64,000 nt of DNA from Oscarella lobularis. Lineage: Eukaryota > Porifera > Homoscleromorpha > Homosclerophorida > Oscarellidae. A model generated the notes under the pieces. The model was not told where the DNA came from. It saw nothing but the letters and a program-made list of their open reading frames with translations, and did no database searches. Position 1 is the stretch's first letter, and each line of letters starts with the position of its first letter. Made by a program: the position numbers and the translations under genes. Positions 1 through 10,133 of this stretch are shown here, piece after piece. The stretch lies in contig NC_089191.1 of assembly GCF_947507565.1 (NCBI RefSeq), positions 1,054,001 through 1,118,000 on the forward strand, in the 5' to 3' direction.

Positions 1-2
1 GC

Positions 3-179
3 GCGTTGGTCGCGTCCGGAACGACGACGAAAATTGTCGACAATTTGTCTTCGAGGGTTTACAGTTCGTGGTTTGGCGGCTCGATTTTGGCGGCTTTGGC
101 CACGTTCGACGAGAAGTGGGTCACCAAGGCGGAGTACGAGGAAGCGGGAGCGGTCGTTGTGCACAAGAAATGCGTCTGA
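3..179 (+). CDS. Actin-like protein, C-terminal end (5' part outside window)
   Basis: Frame 3 is open from the window edge to a TGA at 177-179 and gives the last 58 residues of an actin-fold protein. The stretch [14 protein letters not shown] followed by W, a KAEYEEAG segment and a C-terminal VVVHKKCV lines up with the conserved actin C-terminus (WIGGSILASLSTF, W, KQEYDE.G, IVHRKCF). The penultimate Cys matches actin Cys374, but the last residue is Val, not Phe, and the segment before it ([14 protein letters not shown]) is unlike the near-invariant conventional sequence. It is therefore a divergent actin or actin-related paralogue, not cytoplasmic beta-actin. The start and remaining exons lie upstream of the window. 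The match is seen in sequence; assignment to a particular actin-related class is not possible from this fragment. Confidence 0.8.
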   Translation, partial: ALVASGTTTKIVDNLSSRVYSSWFGGSILAALATFDEKWVTKAEYEEAGAVVVHKKCV

Positions 180-1220
180 GTAAGAGAGCGATTTTTTTTT
201 GTTGCTGATGCGTGAGACAGTTCTTGCACGTGTATTTTAGAGTGAGTGAGTGCTCTGAAGCACCTGAACGTTCGGCTGGTAGTTAGACAGCTTTTGGGAA
301 CGTGAATTTGTGTATGCGGAATTATCACCTGTCGCTGAAATTTTCTAGCACAGGCAGTGTGTTCTAGAGCTTATCTATAGGATCTTCTCTAAGATCCAGC
401 TCTTTAGTCCAGCCCAAGGCTTGGCGTGCGCTAAGCTCCTAACTTCCAGAGGGAGTGTACTGTGAGAAACTGCGTTCAGGAGTCTCCGAGCGCTTCCCAT
501 CTTGTCGTAGTAATGAGATAGTGTTGCGGTCAGACGATTAGGAAGGCGCATAAAGCGAATATGGCCGAGGTACACTCAAAGAACGTTGCCAAGACGTTTT
601 TTCCGCTTCTCACGTGCCCATCAGAATAATAACGACTTTTTGATAGCGCGAATGTATCACGGAGGCTAAGGATCAGGCGCCAATGGACTTTTTGCTCTGT
701 CAGGGGGCCCCATTGGGCTCCCGAATGACGTCACGGCTGCAGAAAGAAGAATTAATAAATAAGGGTATGATACGCGTACACGTGTTCGCCCAATTTCTCG
801 TGAAAATATCTTTTTTCATTTCAATCGACGTGTAGGCGCTTTTGTTTGAAACAGTGGGAGAAGAGTCCTGAAATTGTGTTTGGACTTAATTTCCACAAAA
901 CGGCAGTCGGTCACTACTTTGATGACGACACCGTGACACTTCCGTCCCGTAATGAGAAATCAATACGCTTACCTAGGAGGAACGCATGCATTATGATATG
1001 CGCCAGCGACGGCGCGCTGTTTCCGTGCGCAAAGCCACGCGGGATCTTAGCAAAAAGCAAAAGCAAATGGAGAGAGCCTCTTCGCCAAGAAAACAGCCAG
1101 AAGAGAAGACCTGCGTGTTTTAGTGTATGAAAATGACGGGTCTCAACGTTGGTCTCTCAGCATTCGAGGTAAACGTCTACGCATTCCTTATTTCTATTCT
1201 TATCCTTGTTTTTAGCCGTT
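180..1220. other. Intergenic, no convincing gene
   Basis: No open frame here has both an ATG and recognisable protein features. An open stretch at 846-1130 begins with TTG and shows no family resemblance. The only site of note is a perfect TGACGTCA (CRE/ATF-type palindrome) at 726-733. The rest is probably the 3' flank of the actin-like gene. Confidence 0.5.
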
Positions 1221-1454
1221 CGGGGTCCTGAGTACGACCCCGTCAACAAAAAACTGCTCCGTCGGGGTCCTGAGCACGACCCCGTCATCAAAAACTGCTC
1301 GCGCATGAAAGGGGAGGGACGGTTTATTTATTTAATAAATTCAAAAAAATTGCACAGAGTCTCCCGTCGCGTTTTCCGAGGCAGTTTTTGTTGACGGGGT
1401 CTTGCCCGGGACCCCGATGGAGCAGTTTTTGTCGACGGGGTCGTGCTCAGGACC
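1221..1454. repeat. Foldback repeat with doubled ~42-bp units in each arm
   Basis: The left arm (1221-1302) holds two tandem units of about 42 bp, each beginning GGGGTCCTGAG and carrying ACGACCCCGTC and AAAAACTGCTC. The right arm (1381-1454) contains two copies of the same unit in inverted orientation. About 78 bp separates the arms, so the region can fold into a long hairpin. No flanking target duplication is clear. It is probably a small non-autonomous foldback element. Confidence 0.6.
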
Positions 1455-1512
1455 TCTTCAAGACCTAGAAGTGCACGTTAGAGTGCGTTCAGGAGCAATA
1501 CATATGCATACC

Positions 1513-2095
1513 TAGTCTCGTTCCCAGCCCCTCCCCCTCCGTTAATATCACTACGGGGAGAGGGTCTGGGGACATGCCTTTGATCTCGTTGTGCACCGCT
1601 CCCCCCGATTTTGGGTGGGCGATAATTGGATGACGTAGTAGCCGCGAAGTAGCAAAGTGCACGCGCGAAGTAGCGATTCAGCTTTGCGCGTCGATTTCCA
1701 GCTACATTACAGTACGGATCGCGAGAATCTCCGAGTCGCTCTATAGGGTATGCAAAGGGGCGCTGCAGAACGGTTTCGCCGGTATAGAGATCTGCGCTCG
1801 TGTGCGCTTATCTCGCACCGCACTCGCCGACTACTGCCGGCGAAACCGTTTTGCAGCGCATACCCTATAGAGCGAGATTCTTGCGATCCGTGTAGCTAGA
1901 AATCGACGCGCAACGCTGAATCGCGTGTGCACTTGCTACTTCGCGCGTGCACTTGCTACTTCGCCGCTACTACGTCATCCAATTATCGCCCACCCAAAAT
2001 CGGGGGGAGCGGTGCACAACAAGATCAAAGGCATGTCCCCAGACCCTCTCCCCGTAGTGATATTAACGGAGGGGGAGGGGCTGGGAACGAGACTA
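1513..2095. mobile_element. Non-autonomous Mutator-like element with ~260-bp terminal inverted repeats
   Basis: The 583-bp element starts TAGTCTCGTTCCCAGCC and ends with the inverse of this. Arms of about 260 bp match each other with few differences (including the CTCCCCCTCCGTTAATATCAC stretch near the left end and the CTATAGGGTATGC stretch near the centre). The 9-bp sequence ATGCATACC is duplicated directly at both ends (1504-1512 and 2096-2104). Long arms plus a 9-bp target duplication are the classical marks of Mutator-like elements (established knowledge). It contains no transposase. Its right end lies 38 bp from the sulfotransferase start codon. Confidence 0.8.
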
Positions 2096-2133
2096 ATGCA
2101 TACCTTGCTTCCCTTCGCGAGTGGTTACGAAGA

Positions 2134-3444
2134 ATGAGACTCGCGGCTGTAGCAATAAACGTCGTTTTCATCGCGAGCGCCACGGTATACGTTTACAAGT
2201 CGCTTCGCGAGCCGCGGCTACGATCGAAATACGGTTGCGGAATGGCCACTAGCAATCGCGCGCTCTTGCGCCAACTAGTCAAACCCGTTCTCCAAGAACA
2301 ATGCAAAAGCCGCTGGAAAAATCTGAAGGCCTACTACGACCAACCAAGACGCGCCAACGCGGCTCTAAGAAAAAAACAATTCGACTGGGGTAGCGACCTA
2401 ACCTACTGCGGCGCCTTATTTAGCGTTATCACGACGTGCGCGGTCGTCGCCGGGCCGCGCTACGGACTCCAACCCCTGCCCAACTTCTACCTCAACGCGA
2501 CGACGATCGACGTCGCGTATCAACGCGCCCACATCGGATTCGTTCACTTGCCGAAGACGGGCGGAACTTCGATTGAAGCTCTACTCCGCAAGTCCGGTGT
2601 GGGGGGAGAAATCGTAGGAACGTGCGACGCATTTGCCAAAGTGGTCGTGCGGAATTGGCTAGCACCTGAAAGGATGAGCGGAACCTTAGCATCCGCGTTG
2701 GACAAGGCCGTGAATCAAATCACCATGGCGACTCCCGGACGAGAGGCCATTGAAGCAAATTCTCATTTTCATTTTCCTCGTCAGGTTTTGACTTCGAAGC
2801 GAAACTTCGGCTTGCACAATTTTTTCCGAGGCGATTCCGGTACCTTTTTATATATCGTTTGGTTTCGCGAGCCGCTTTCGAAGCTCGTCTCGTGTTATCA
2901 TTATCTCCGATCCAAAAAAGGCGGAGCCGACGCGGCGAAGCACGTTTATTCTCGAAAAGTTGCCGTGGAGTCTGAAACCCTGACTGAATTGGTACGTCAT
3001 CCTCACTTGAGACGGGCACCGCAGTTTACGAACCATTATGTGAGACTTCTTACGTTTGGGGAGTTTCCCGAGTTGGATAGCCAGTTCGACGACGTGGCTC
3101 CGTCTATGATATCGCCTTCTCACGAGCTGCCACCAATTCAAGAAGAGCACTATCTGGCGGCGAAACGAAATCTTTTTAATAAAGTCGCTTTCGTTGGACT
3201 TACGGAGGAGTTCAGTCTATCGCAGAATATGCTGTGCCATGCGCTGGCCCTTGGCTGCCCGAAGTCGACGGTGTGGGTTAATGCGAACAAGCACGAAGAG
3301 AAGCCGCTTGGAGACGAGGAGAGAAAAATTCTAGAAGAGATAAACTATTGGGACATCAAGTTGTACAACGATGCTCGGGAAATTTTTCGACGGCAGAAAG
3401 AGGCCTATCTCGGTCGGTTAGGAGCGCCTACGAGACCTCATTGA
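2134..3444 (+). CDS. Golgi type II membrane sulfotransferase (heparan sulfate 2-O-type family)
   Basis: A single exon encodes 436 residues. Residues 1-20 are a hydrophobic signal-anchor (MRLAAVAINVVFIASATVYV) followed by basic residues, typical of a Golgi type II enzyme. The PAPS-binding 5'-phosphosulfate motif HLPKTGGTSI lies near residue 136 and the 3'-phosphate motif FREPLSKLVSCYHYL near residue 244, as in the Sulfotransfer_2 group that includes heparan sulfate and uronyl 2-O-sulfotransferases. Such enzymes transfer sulfate from PAPS to glycan chains in the Golgi lumen; the acceptor cannot be read from sequence. The frame is open a further 69 codons upstream, but those lie inside the Mutator-like element, so the ATG preceding the signal-anchor is preferred. 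The 5' untranslated region or promoter must therefore abut or include transposon sequence. Confidence 0.85.
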   Translation: MRLAAVAINVVFIASATVYVYKSLREPRLRSKYGCGMATSNRALLRQLVKPVLQEQCKSRWKNLKAYYDQPRRANAALRKKQFDWGSDLTYCGALFSVITTCAVVAGPRYGLQPLPNFYLNATTIDVAYQRAHIGFVHLPKTGGTSIEALLRKSGVGGEIVGTCDAFAKVVVRNWLAPERMSGTLASALDKAVNQITMATPGREAIEANSHFHFPRQVLTSKRNFGLHNFFRGDSGTFLYIVWFREPLSKLVSCYHYLRSKKGGADAAKHVYSRKVAVESETLTELVRHPHLRRAPQFTNHYVRLLTFGEFPELDSQFDDVAPSMISPSHELPPIQEEHYLAAKRNLFNKVAFVGLTEEFSLSQNMLCHALALGCPKSTVWVNANKHEEKPLGDEERKILEEINYWDIKLYNDAREIFRRQKEAYLGRLGAPTRPH

Positions 3445-4349
3445 TTAGGATTCCGAATGGCGTTGCGTTTAGCCTTGTCCCCTGCCTTGCATGTAGCCTC
3501 TCGCAGACCCGTGCTGTGCAGTTTCTAAGCGAAACTCCATTTTACTCGATTGCCGCGTGCCTTTCGTTCAACTTTCTTACTGATTTTGCAAACGCAGTAC
3601 TCGTGGTTTCGAAAATAGGCGAAGTCGGAAAGAATTAGGGCTATCCGATGGTGTTTCGAGCAAAAATACCGGTGAAATGCAGTCGCAAAGACGCATGTAC
3701 GCAGTAGTTTGGCTATAGAGCATGCCTGCAAGCTGGCAAGACGTAGAAGCGTGTCAAGAAAGACGATGAAGGAGGTCTTGCGCACGCGCGACTGGTAGGT
3801 GTAACCACGGATACTAAAATCCGTGTAACCATCAACTGTAACCACCTATGGTGTTATGGTGTTTTCTTCCACCAACAATAAGATGTTAGCCTCGCTAGAA
3901 GTGATGAAATTAACGAAATTCTTACACAGACGACTTTACAAACAAACAATGATATGCAGTTGGCCTGAAGGCTGGACAAGACAGGAGGTGCTCTCACGAA
4001 AAAGTCACTTTTTAGGAGGTGAAGTCTTAAAAATCTGACACTCAATCGCCTTCCTTTTGATTCTTTTGTCCACGCCCACAGCAATGAACATCTTCCTGTT
4101 GTAGTTTTTCTCAGTTCGGTAGTACAGTAAAGTTTTCTGTCTCTCTGCCTCCCTTAGAAAACCTGATTCATACTTTACCCGAGCACCTTTAGTGAAGGCG
4201 CTCTTATTCACGAATACTCCGTGGTGAAGAATCAACCACTGCATTCACGGATACAATTCTAGGAGAATCCTGAATAAGTGCTACGCGATCTGACACAAGC
4301 AGTATATCAGCAACACAATCATATAGAATGACCCAGAAAGAAGATGAAT
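3445..4349. other. Intergenic with dispersed-repeat copy, no supported gene
   Basis: Apart from the repeat at about 3665-3800, I see no coding region I can defend. A minus-strand open stretch at 4005-4244 (79 codons) has no recognisable family and no clear splice link to the hypothetical gene to its right. Confidence 0.4.
3665..3800. repeat. Dispersed repeat, copy 1
   Basis: Begins ACCGGTGAAATGCAGTCGC and ends near TTGCGCACGCGCGACT. It matches 5435-5605 in the same orientation, including TGGCTATA, CCTGCAAGCT, AGACGTAGAAGCGTGTCAA and the shared end. Copy 2 carries about 45-50 extra internal bases. The two copies flank the hypothetical gene at 4350-5075. Confidence 0.75.
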
Positions 4350-5075
4350 TCAAGAGAAGGCCAGGAACAAGAGACTGTTGTTCTGGGCGGCAACTGTGAT
4401 GAAACTTTTAGGTAGAAAAATAGCGTCTCCTGGCAATTCTGACATTGATTTATCAGTAGTTATGAAGGTGGGAACTTCAGACGAGTCCGAGTCCTCAAAG
4501 TGGGGCGTGGGTGAAGCTACCAAATCTGCATATCCGTGCCAACACCGTGCCTCTCCCATTCCGAGATCGTGAAGTTCTAGATCCGTTTCATCATACAGAG
4601 TAGCTGATTTTGCATGCTTTGATGGATAGCAGTAGCCCACCAACGGTTTAACTAACTTGCATGCCAAGATAACTTCAGCTTCTCCTTCACAATGCACGTC
4701 TTCCAATTCCTCAGCCATTTTCACCAAAGCATCACGGTCATCAATAACGCTGAATAAGCGTTTGACTGCATCTGGACGTTTACGCAAAACATCAGAAGAG
4801 AATGAAAAAGGACTTTTCGGTGCTTCCAAAGAAAAAGAGACCAATGGCATTTCATCCTGAACGGTCCCTTCTTCGTCGTTGAATGAAAACGCTCCGCCAA
4901 GATTTGAAAACTCCGCTGTATGCGTGTTTACAGCGACGAAAGACTCAGGACAGACTTTGACGTTCACTGTCTGAAGCACTGAAGAAATAGAGTCGTCCAC
5001 GATCTAGAAGTGTTCAACAAAGAAACGGAGACTTACGGCCCTGAATTCTTTTGCAATCCTCAATTGACACAATAT
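4350..5075 (-). CDS. Hypothetical protein, possibly PD-(D/E)XK-related; 5' end unresolved
   Basis: Two exons are supported: 5037-5075 and 4350-5003, joined in phase 0 across a 33-nt GTAAGT...CTTCTAG intron. The small exon has a typical CTTCTTCTGTAG acceptor before it, so more 5' coding sequence may exist, but I found no in-frame ATG. The readable product is about 230 residues, acidic, with CWHGYADLV near the C-terminal third. A Gly-x-x-Asp-Leu context like this occurs in uncharacterised invertebrate proteins related to PD-(D/E)XK nucleases, but the downstream E-x-K part is not evident, so this is only a suggestion. It may be truncated. The flanking dispersed repeats and lack of a start leave open that it is a gene fragment. 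Confidence 0.45.
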
Positions 5076-5124
5076 CTACAGAAGAAGAGCATTTAAATAC
5101 ACCACTGGCGTGCGCAACGCTTTA

Positions 5125-5166
5125 TGACGTAAACGTCACAGCTTTTTTATAGATTTAGTGACGTCA
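5125..5166 (-). promoter_or_regulatory. Putative promoter: TGACGTCA, TATA-like box and CRE-like palindrome
   Basis: Read on the minus strand, a perfect TGACGTCA (5159-5166) is followed by CTATAAAAAAG and then the palindrome TGACGT-AA-ACGTCA (5125-5138), about 50 bp upstream of the first recognised exon of the 4350-5075 gene. The arrangement resembles a CRE/ATF-controlled TATA promoter. Motifs are seen; function is inferred. Confidence 0.4.
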
Positions 5167-5434
5167 GAGCGACGACCGCGAGCACGGATACCATGATGCG
5201 AGGTACAGTAGTGTCACCTAGTGCCGAGGCCTCTTTGGAAGTTTATAAAGGACTAGTTCTGCCTTTCTTTCCGTCGTTAGATATACGGACGAACAAATTT
5301 ACGCGTACCTTGCTGCCGACTGCCTCCATTGTCCGTCAGACGTCCCAGCACTAGTGACCAAGTAAAACTTATGAGACAGGTGAGGAGGCGTCGAGAGTGG
5401 ACAAATTGATACACTGAAGTGCAATCCAATCATG

Positions 5435-5605
5435 TGGGACCGGTGAAATGCAGTCGCAAAGACGCAGTACTTTGGCTATAAAACATTCCTGCAAGCTAGC
5501 CAGACGTAGAAGCGTGTCAAACGTCTGGTTGCGAGAAAAACCATGACGGCAACCGACGGAAACTACGAATGTCACGAAGGAGGTTTTGCGCACGCGCGAC
5601 TCCTG
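5435..5605. repeat. Dispersed repeat, copy 2
   Basis: Same orientation as copy 1 at 3665-3800, with about 45-50 additional bases (around 5520-5570) between the AGCGTGTCAA segment and the AGGAGGTTTTGCGCACGCG end. Confidence 0.75.
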
Positions 5606-5819
5606 TAGACTAACTCCCCGATTCTTCCGTGGCAACAAGATCAGATGCGTCGTTTGAACGACAAAACTACAGTATGTGTACTTTCTAGCTACTGAGCACT
5701 CGCTAACGCTAATGCGTAAAAGACAGAACATGTCCTGAAATAGGTCTCACCGTCAGACCAGGGATACTAGACTATAGCTATTATATAGCCTAGGGGTCAG
5801 ACACAACTCGGATTCGGCC

Positions 5820-8800
5820 TTACTCCACTTCGTTTTCAGTGAGTAGTTGCGACTGAATCTGCTGCAAATCGCTAACAACTTGTGAGAACTTTGGTCGTTT
5901 TTTCTGATCCGTAGCCCAACATATTCTAATGAGCTGAGCTATGGAACTTGGAACGAATGGGGGAATTGTTGGCCTTCGCCCTCCCACAGCAATCGCCATT
6001 TTAGTTTCCTCTCTCGTACACCTCGCCATGTCGTCGTATTCTTCATAGGGCGGACACCTAGTCATGATTTCCCAAAGAACAATGCCAAAACTAAAAATGT
6101 CAATAAAGATATTGGCATCACCCAGGAACCCCTATCATACCTATAAACATCTGCAGGTGTACCGTAGGCTTGTTTTAAAAGAATTTCCGGAGCGCACCAA
6201 TACAACGTTCCTATGTGCCACACCGTCATGCAATTCTCCGGCAAAAGGTCTTCCTCAAGAAGGTTGCTTGAACTTTCGCTTACACTGCTGCTTGCAGAAC
6301 GTCTTTTCTTTGGGCGCAGTGGTTCTCCTTCATGAATCAACAATTTTGCGCATCCAAAATCAGCGATTTTCACTACCCAGTTTTTATCCACCAGTAGGTT
6401 TGCAGTTTTCAAATCACGATGAATTCTTGGACGCTTCAAATTGTGAAGATATTCCATTCCAAGTGCAACATCCAAAGCAAACTGCCATTTTCGTCTGAAA
6501 GTGACAAGGTTGGGAGAGTCGTACAGAATGTTTCTCAGCGATCCTCTTTTGACGTATTCCAAGACTAAGAACGGATCATTAGATTTGTCAAACCTTCCCG
6601 CACCAAAAAACTTTACAATATTTTTGTGACTCAGAAGAGACATCACTTCAATTTCTCGAATGAATTCGAGGAGAACTGTCTTGTCTATCTCTGCAATATC
6701 CATCTGCAAGTTTTTGACAGCAACATATTTCATTCCTCGAAAGGTAGCTTTGTACACTTCGCTATAGCCACCGCGGCAATCCTGATCTATTCTGTGTAGG
6801 ATTTTGATTTCGTTTTCTGTTATTGACAACGTTTTCTGAAGCTGGCTGAGTTTGGATGCCTTGTTTGCGTTTTCTCTCTTGGTTCTATAAACGGCGACTG
6901 CGAGAAGAGTGAAAAGCGAAGACAGAGTTATGGCTCCTGCTCCAATGAGGAAGTAAGTGGGATACTGGCATCTTTTGCCCGTAAATCCCACATTGCAGCT
7001 GCATAATACAGAAGGTGTTTTTGATCCCACTTTTGTCTGTATAGTACAACTTCCGTGCTTGCAATAATCTAACGAACACTCACAGTCATCAATGCTGCTA
7101 GAATTAGAGAACTTAGTGGTCAAGCCAATTGGGCAGCTAGCACATGCGTTTGAAGAGGCTGCAGCAAATTTTGATAGTCCGCAAAACTGACATATAGTTT
7201 GCCCAAAATTTGGACTAAACATTCCTTGAGGGCAGCCTGGTCTGGGCAAAATGGTTATCGATGGAGTGTTTATTTCTTTGAAATTGACTGCGCTAAATGT
7301 TCCAATGGAGACAATAGATCCATTGCAATTTAGAGAATTTGATTGAATTATATTATTTGGCAAGGAACCCAGCTTTATCCAGGACGCAGGATCTTGAGAG
7401 TAATAGTCCAAAATGTACGTTTCCGTTTTTTGCTCAGCAACATGATTACATAAATCACAGTTTGGCCGTTGGTATCGAAAACTGATGAACAGTTTTTCGC
7501 CAATAAAATCTCCAGCTGTGAAACATTCTGTTCCTGCAGTTTCATTTTTTCGCGAGGGAGGAAGACAGGACGATCGATTTCTAACGTCTTGTTTTTTCCA
7601 CGTTGACGTTTTGAGATGAAACTGCCACACGTACTGATCAAGACATGAGCTAGAAGAGTTGCTGTTTAGCATCATGCCACCAAACACGAGAGCGGCATCT
7701 TTAGAAAATTTAAAAATATTATTAAATCGTGGGAGTGGGACGTTGCAATGACGACTCGGCATGCAAGCTGAAGAAAGGCTTTTCCACAACGCAACATTAT
7801 CGCTGTTTATGGTAAGCATCCACATGTCGTTGAGTGACTGAAATTTTAGGGCAGAAGAAACGGTAAGTCCTCCAAACATGAGAACTGATCCATTTGACAT
7901 TGACGCCATTGAGCATCGAAATCGCTTGAGAGGGAGTTCTTTTGCCGAAGCCATTTTCAAAGAAAGCCAATACGAGTTAGTGACGTTAAACGCAAGTAGG
8001 CTGTTCAACAACGTTGATCTGAGTTTAGCCAACTGATCTTTTGTGAGGCTTCGCAAAGAATTATACGCTGGAAGATCGATTTCATATTTACCACTGTTTC
8101 CACCAAACTGCACAAACAAGTCATACGCCATTGCCCCACAGTGATTAGCTCGCACAGAAGGTGAAATTTCTGCATTTTTCTGATGCCACAATAAAGTGTT
8201 CAAGTTTAAAATCCATACGGAATTGGAGTTCAGAAACGCGGAGTTGTACTGAAGAATTTGAAAACTAGCATCAAACCCGAGTCCGCCAAACACGTAAAGA
8301 GAGTTGCCAAATAAAACGTTCCTGGTGAAAGAGGCGAGGGTGAAGACTTAGAAGGAGGATTTGCTATCCAAGCAATTTCCATGTCGTTATCATGTGAATC
8401 AAAGCTAAGAATCGAAACGTTCAAAACAACGCTATTGTATTGCTGATCAGGAATCACTTCGTTGGTTCCAAAAACAAGGACGGTATTGCCAATTTTCACA
8501 GTGCTTTTAGACACTCTACAGAAATCTGTCTTCGGAGGGGAGCAGAAGCGGCAGGAGATATTCATCCATCGATTTGTAACTAGATTGAAAGCAAACGCTC
8601 TAGCGCGATTGACAATAAGAAGGCTGTTCTTAGATGGAAAGTGAAACATTTTGCCGCCTCCCGCTTTATTAGCTTCCGTTATGTCTAGATCAGAGCTGTA
8701 GTTGCTAAGCAGTGTCCAACCACCCGTCGTTAGGTCAACTAACCATAGAAACGGGGTGGTGATTGTTTCGTTCAATTCTCCACCATTGATGTAAAGATGA

Positions 8801-9558
8801 GTGGAGTTTCTCGGTGTTGCAGGAACAACAGTCATGAAAGCTATGTTTCCTCTCACTGGAAACCAATGGCGAGGATTGCTCTTGGCCAGGTACACCCATT
8901 GATAAAGATTTTGTTCCTCGTTTAGACATCGCAACTCTATAACATCTGATCCTCGACGGCATCCTCCAACGGAAATAAAAGACTCTTTGCAGCTACAGTT
9001 TGATTTTGGCTGATAAATAGATGTAGAACCATAGAAGGCGTTTATTGGCTGGACTCCTGGCCGCAGCAAAGGCCGCGTCCAAGTCTCGCTTTCACCGCGA
9101 AATATCCAAGTGTCATTTGCAAATGTTCGCTTTCCGTCTTCAAAGTGACCCCCGTACATAACAACACTAGTGTCACAAATTGCTTTCATTCCATGCCCAA
9201 ATCGATTCCGTGGTGCGTTTCTGAAATTCTTTTTTTCCCACGAGTTTGTCCATGGAGTGTAAATCCAAGTGCTTTCGTTTCTTATCTCGCCATCTGCGGT
9301 ACTTCCGCCAAAGAGCAAAACCTTGTAAAGAGGAAACTCTCTTTTTCTCTTGTAGGAGGCAACAGCACTTTCAAGAAGAAATGGCGGATGATCTTGCTCA
9401 TGAGGGAAGTCCTGGTTAGCACTGCACCATGCGTTTCCTGCGGTATCAGGACAGAATCTGGAGAACGGGCTTTTATTTTTTGAAGACGATTTGAGAGAAA
9501 CGATTGAAGAGATCGCTGCTAGAAAAGCAGAAACAGACAAAAGCCCTCCATGTCGCAA
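5820..9558 (-). CDS. Receptor kinase: kelch-like ectodomain, GCC2/EGF, TM, TKL-type kinase
   Basis: Product of about 1,220-1,230 residues. A signal peptide (MRHGGLLSVSAFLAAISSIV) is followed by kelch-type repeats (LLFGGSTADG, VVMYGGHFEDG, LYVFGGLGF, VLMFGGLTV, ALVFGGMML), a Cys-rich GCC2-like segment (CPQGMFSPNFGQTICQFC), one EGF-like domain (CSLDYCKHGSC...CNVGFTGKRC), a membrane span (FLIGAGAITLSSLFTLLAVAVY) and a cytoplasmic kinase. The kinase has VAVK, HRDLKTANLLVD, DFG, CAPE and a C-lobe CWATDQKKRPKF, closest to the tyrosine-kinase-like group. A Ser/Arg-rich insert of about 40 residues separates DFG from APE. Exons are 6141-9558 and 5820-6090, joined in phase 2 across a 50-nt GTATGA...TTTTAG intron. 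The frame shifts near 8321-8325: either one base is missing or a 26-nt GT-AG intron (8323-8348) is removed. The ligand is unknown. Confidence 0.8.
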
Positions 9559-9907
9559 TATCTCATGATAAATCTATAATAGAAATACTGCTTTGGAAAT
9601 AAAACATCTTCCTTTTACCTTACCTTCATGACAACTGCACTGTTCGGCAAACAATAAAGACAAGCAAAAACACTTTATCTGCTAAACAAAAGTAGATTCA
9701 GTGTCGGATGCAGGATTTAAAAATGGGAAGGAGTCTGGGGCAAAGCCCCGAGAAAAAAATTTTTAGGAGCGTGTTTTTTGGCTAAATTTGCGCGATTCTA
9801 GGCTAATTTTTAATTGTCCATTGGTTACGCAGTTGGCATAAATTTTATGAAAGCCTTGTTTGTCTAAAATTCTTTTTCATTTTCAAAAAATCTTTTAATG
9901 TCTGAAA
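9559..9907. other. Upstream region of the receptor kinase, no gene
   Basis: AT-rich sequence with no coding signal. The stretch around 9720-9780 (GGGGCAAAGCCCCGAG followed by an A/T run) looks like transposon-derived sequence, but I cannot assign a family. Confidence 0.4.
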
Positions 9908-10133
9908 GGGGGGGGGGGGGGGGGGGGGGGGGGNNNNNNNNNNNNNNNNNNNNNNNNNNNNNNNNNNNNNNNNNNNNNNNNNNNNNNNNNNNNNNNNNNN
10001 NNNNNNNNNNNNNNNNNNNNNNNNNNNNNNNNNNNNNNNNNNNNNNNNNNNNNNNNNNNNNNNNNNNNNNNNNNNNNNNNNNNNNNNNNNNNNNNNNNNN
10101 NNNNNNNNNNNNNNNNNNNNNNNNNNNNNNNNN
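9908..10133. other. Poly-G run (26 G) abutting a 200-N assembly gap
   Basis: Positions 9908-9933 are all G and positions 9934-10133 are exactly 200 N, a standard placeholder. The true sequence and length are unknown. Confidence 0.99.

Noticed and set aside
59-328. Minus-strand 89-codon open frame
   Set aside because: Antisense to the actin-like C-terminus, which explains the openness; no domain.
846-1130. Plus-strand 94-codon frame
   Set aside because: Starts at TTG, no ATG, no family resemblance, no splice context.
1927-2133. 69-codon N-terminal extension of the sulfotransferase
   Set aside because: Lies inside the Mutator-like element arm; a signal-anchor start at 2134 is typical of the family.
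4005-4244. Minus-strand 79-codon frame
   Set aside because: No recognised domain and no in-phase link to the 4350-5075 gene.
3525-5731. Two similar minus-strand frames (3525-3845 and 5369-5731) sharing a peptide
   Set aside because: The shared part is the dispersed repeat; no start, domain or splice structure supports a gene.
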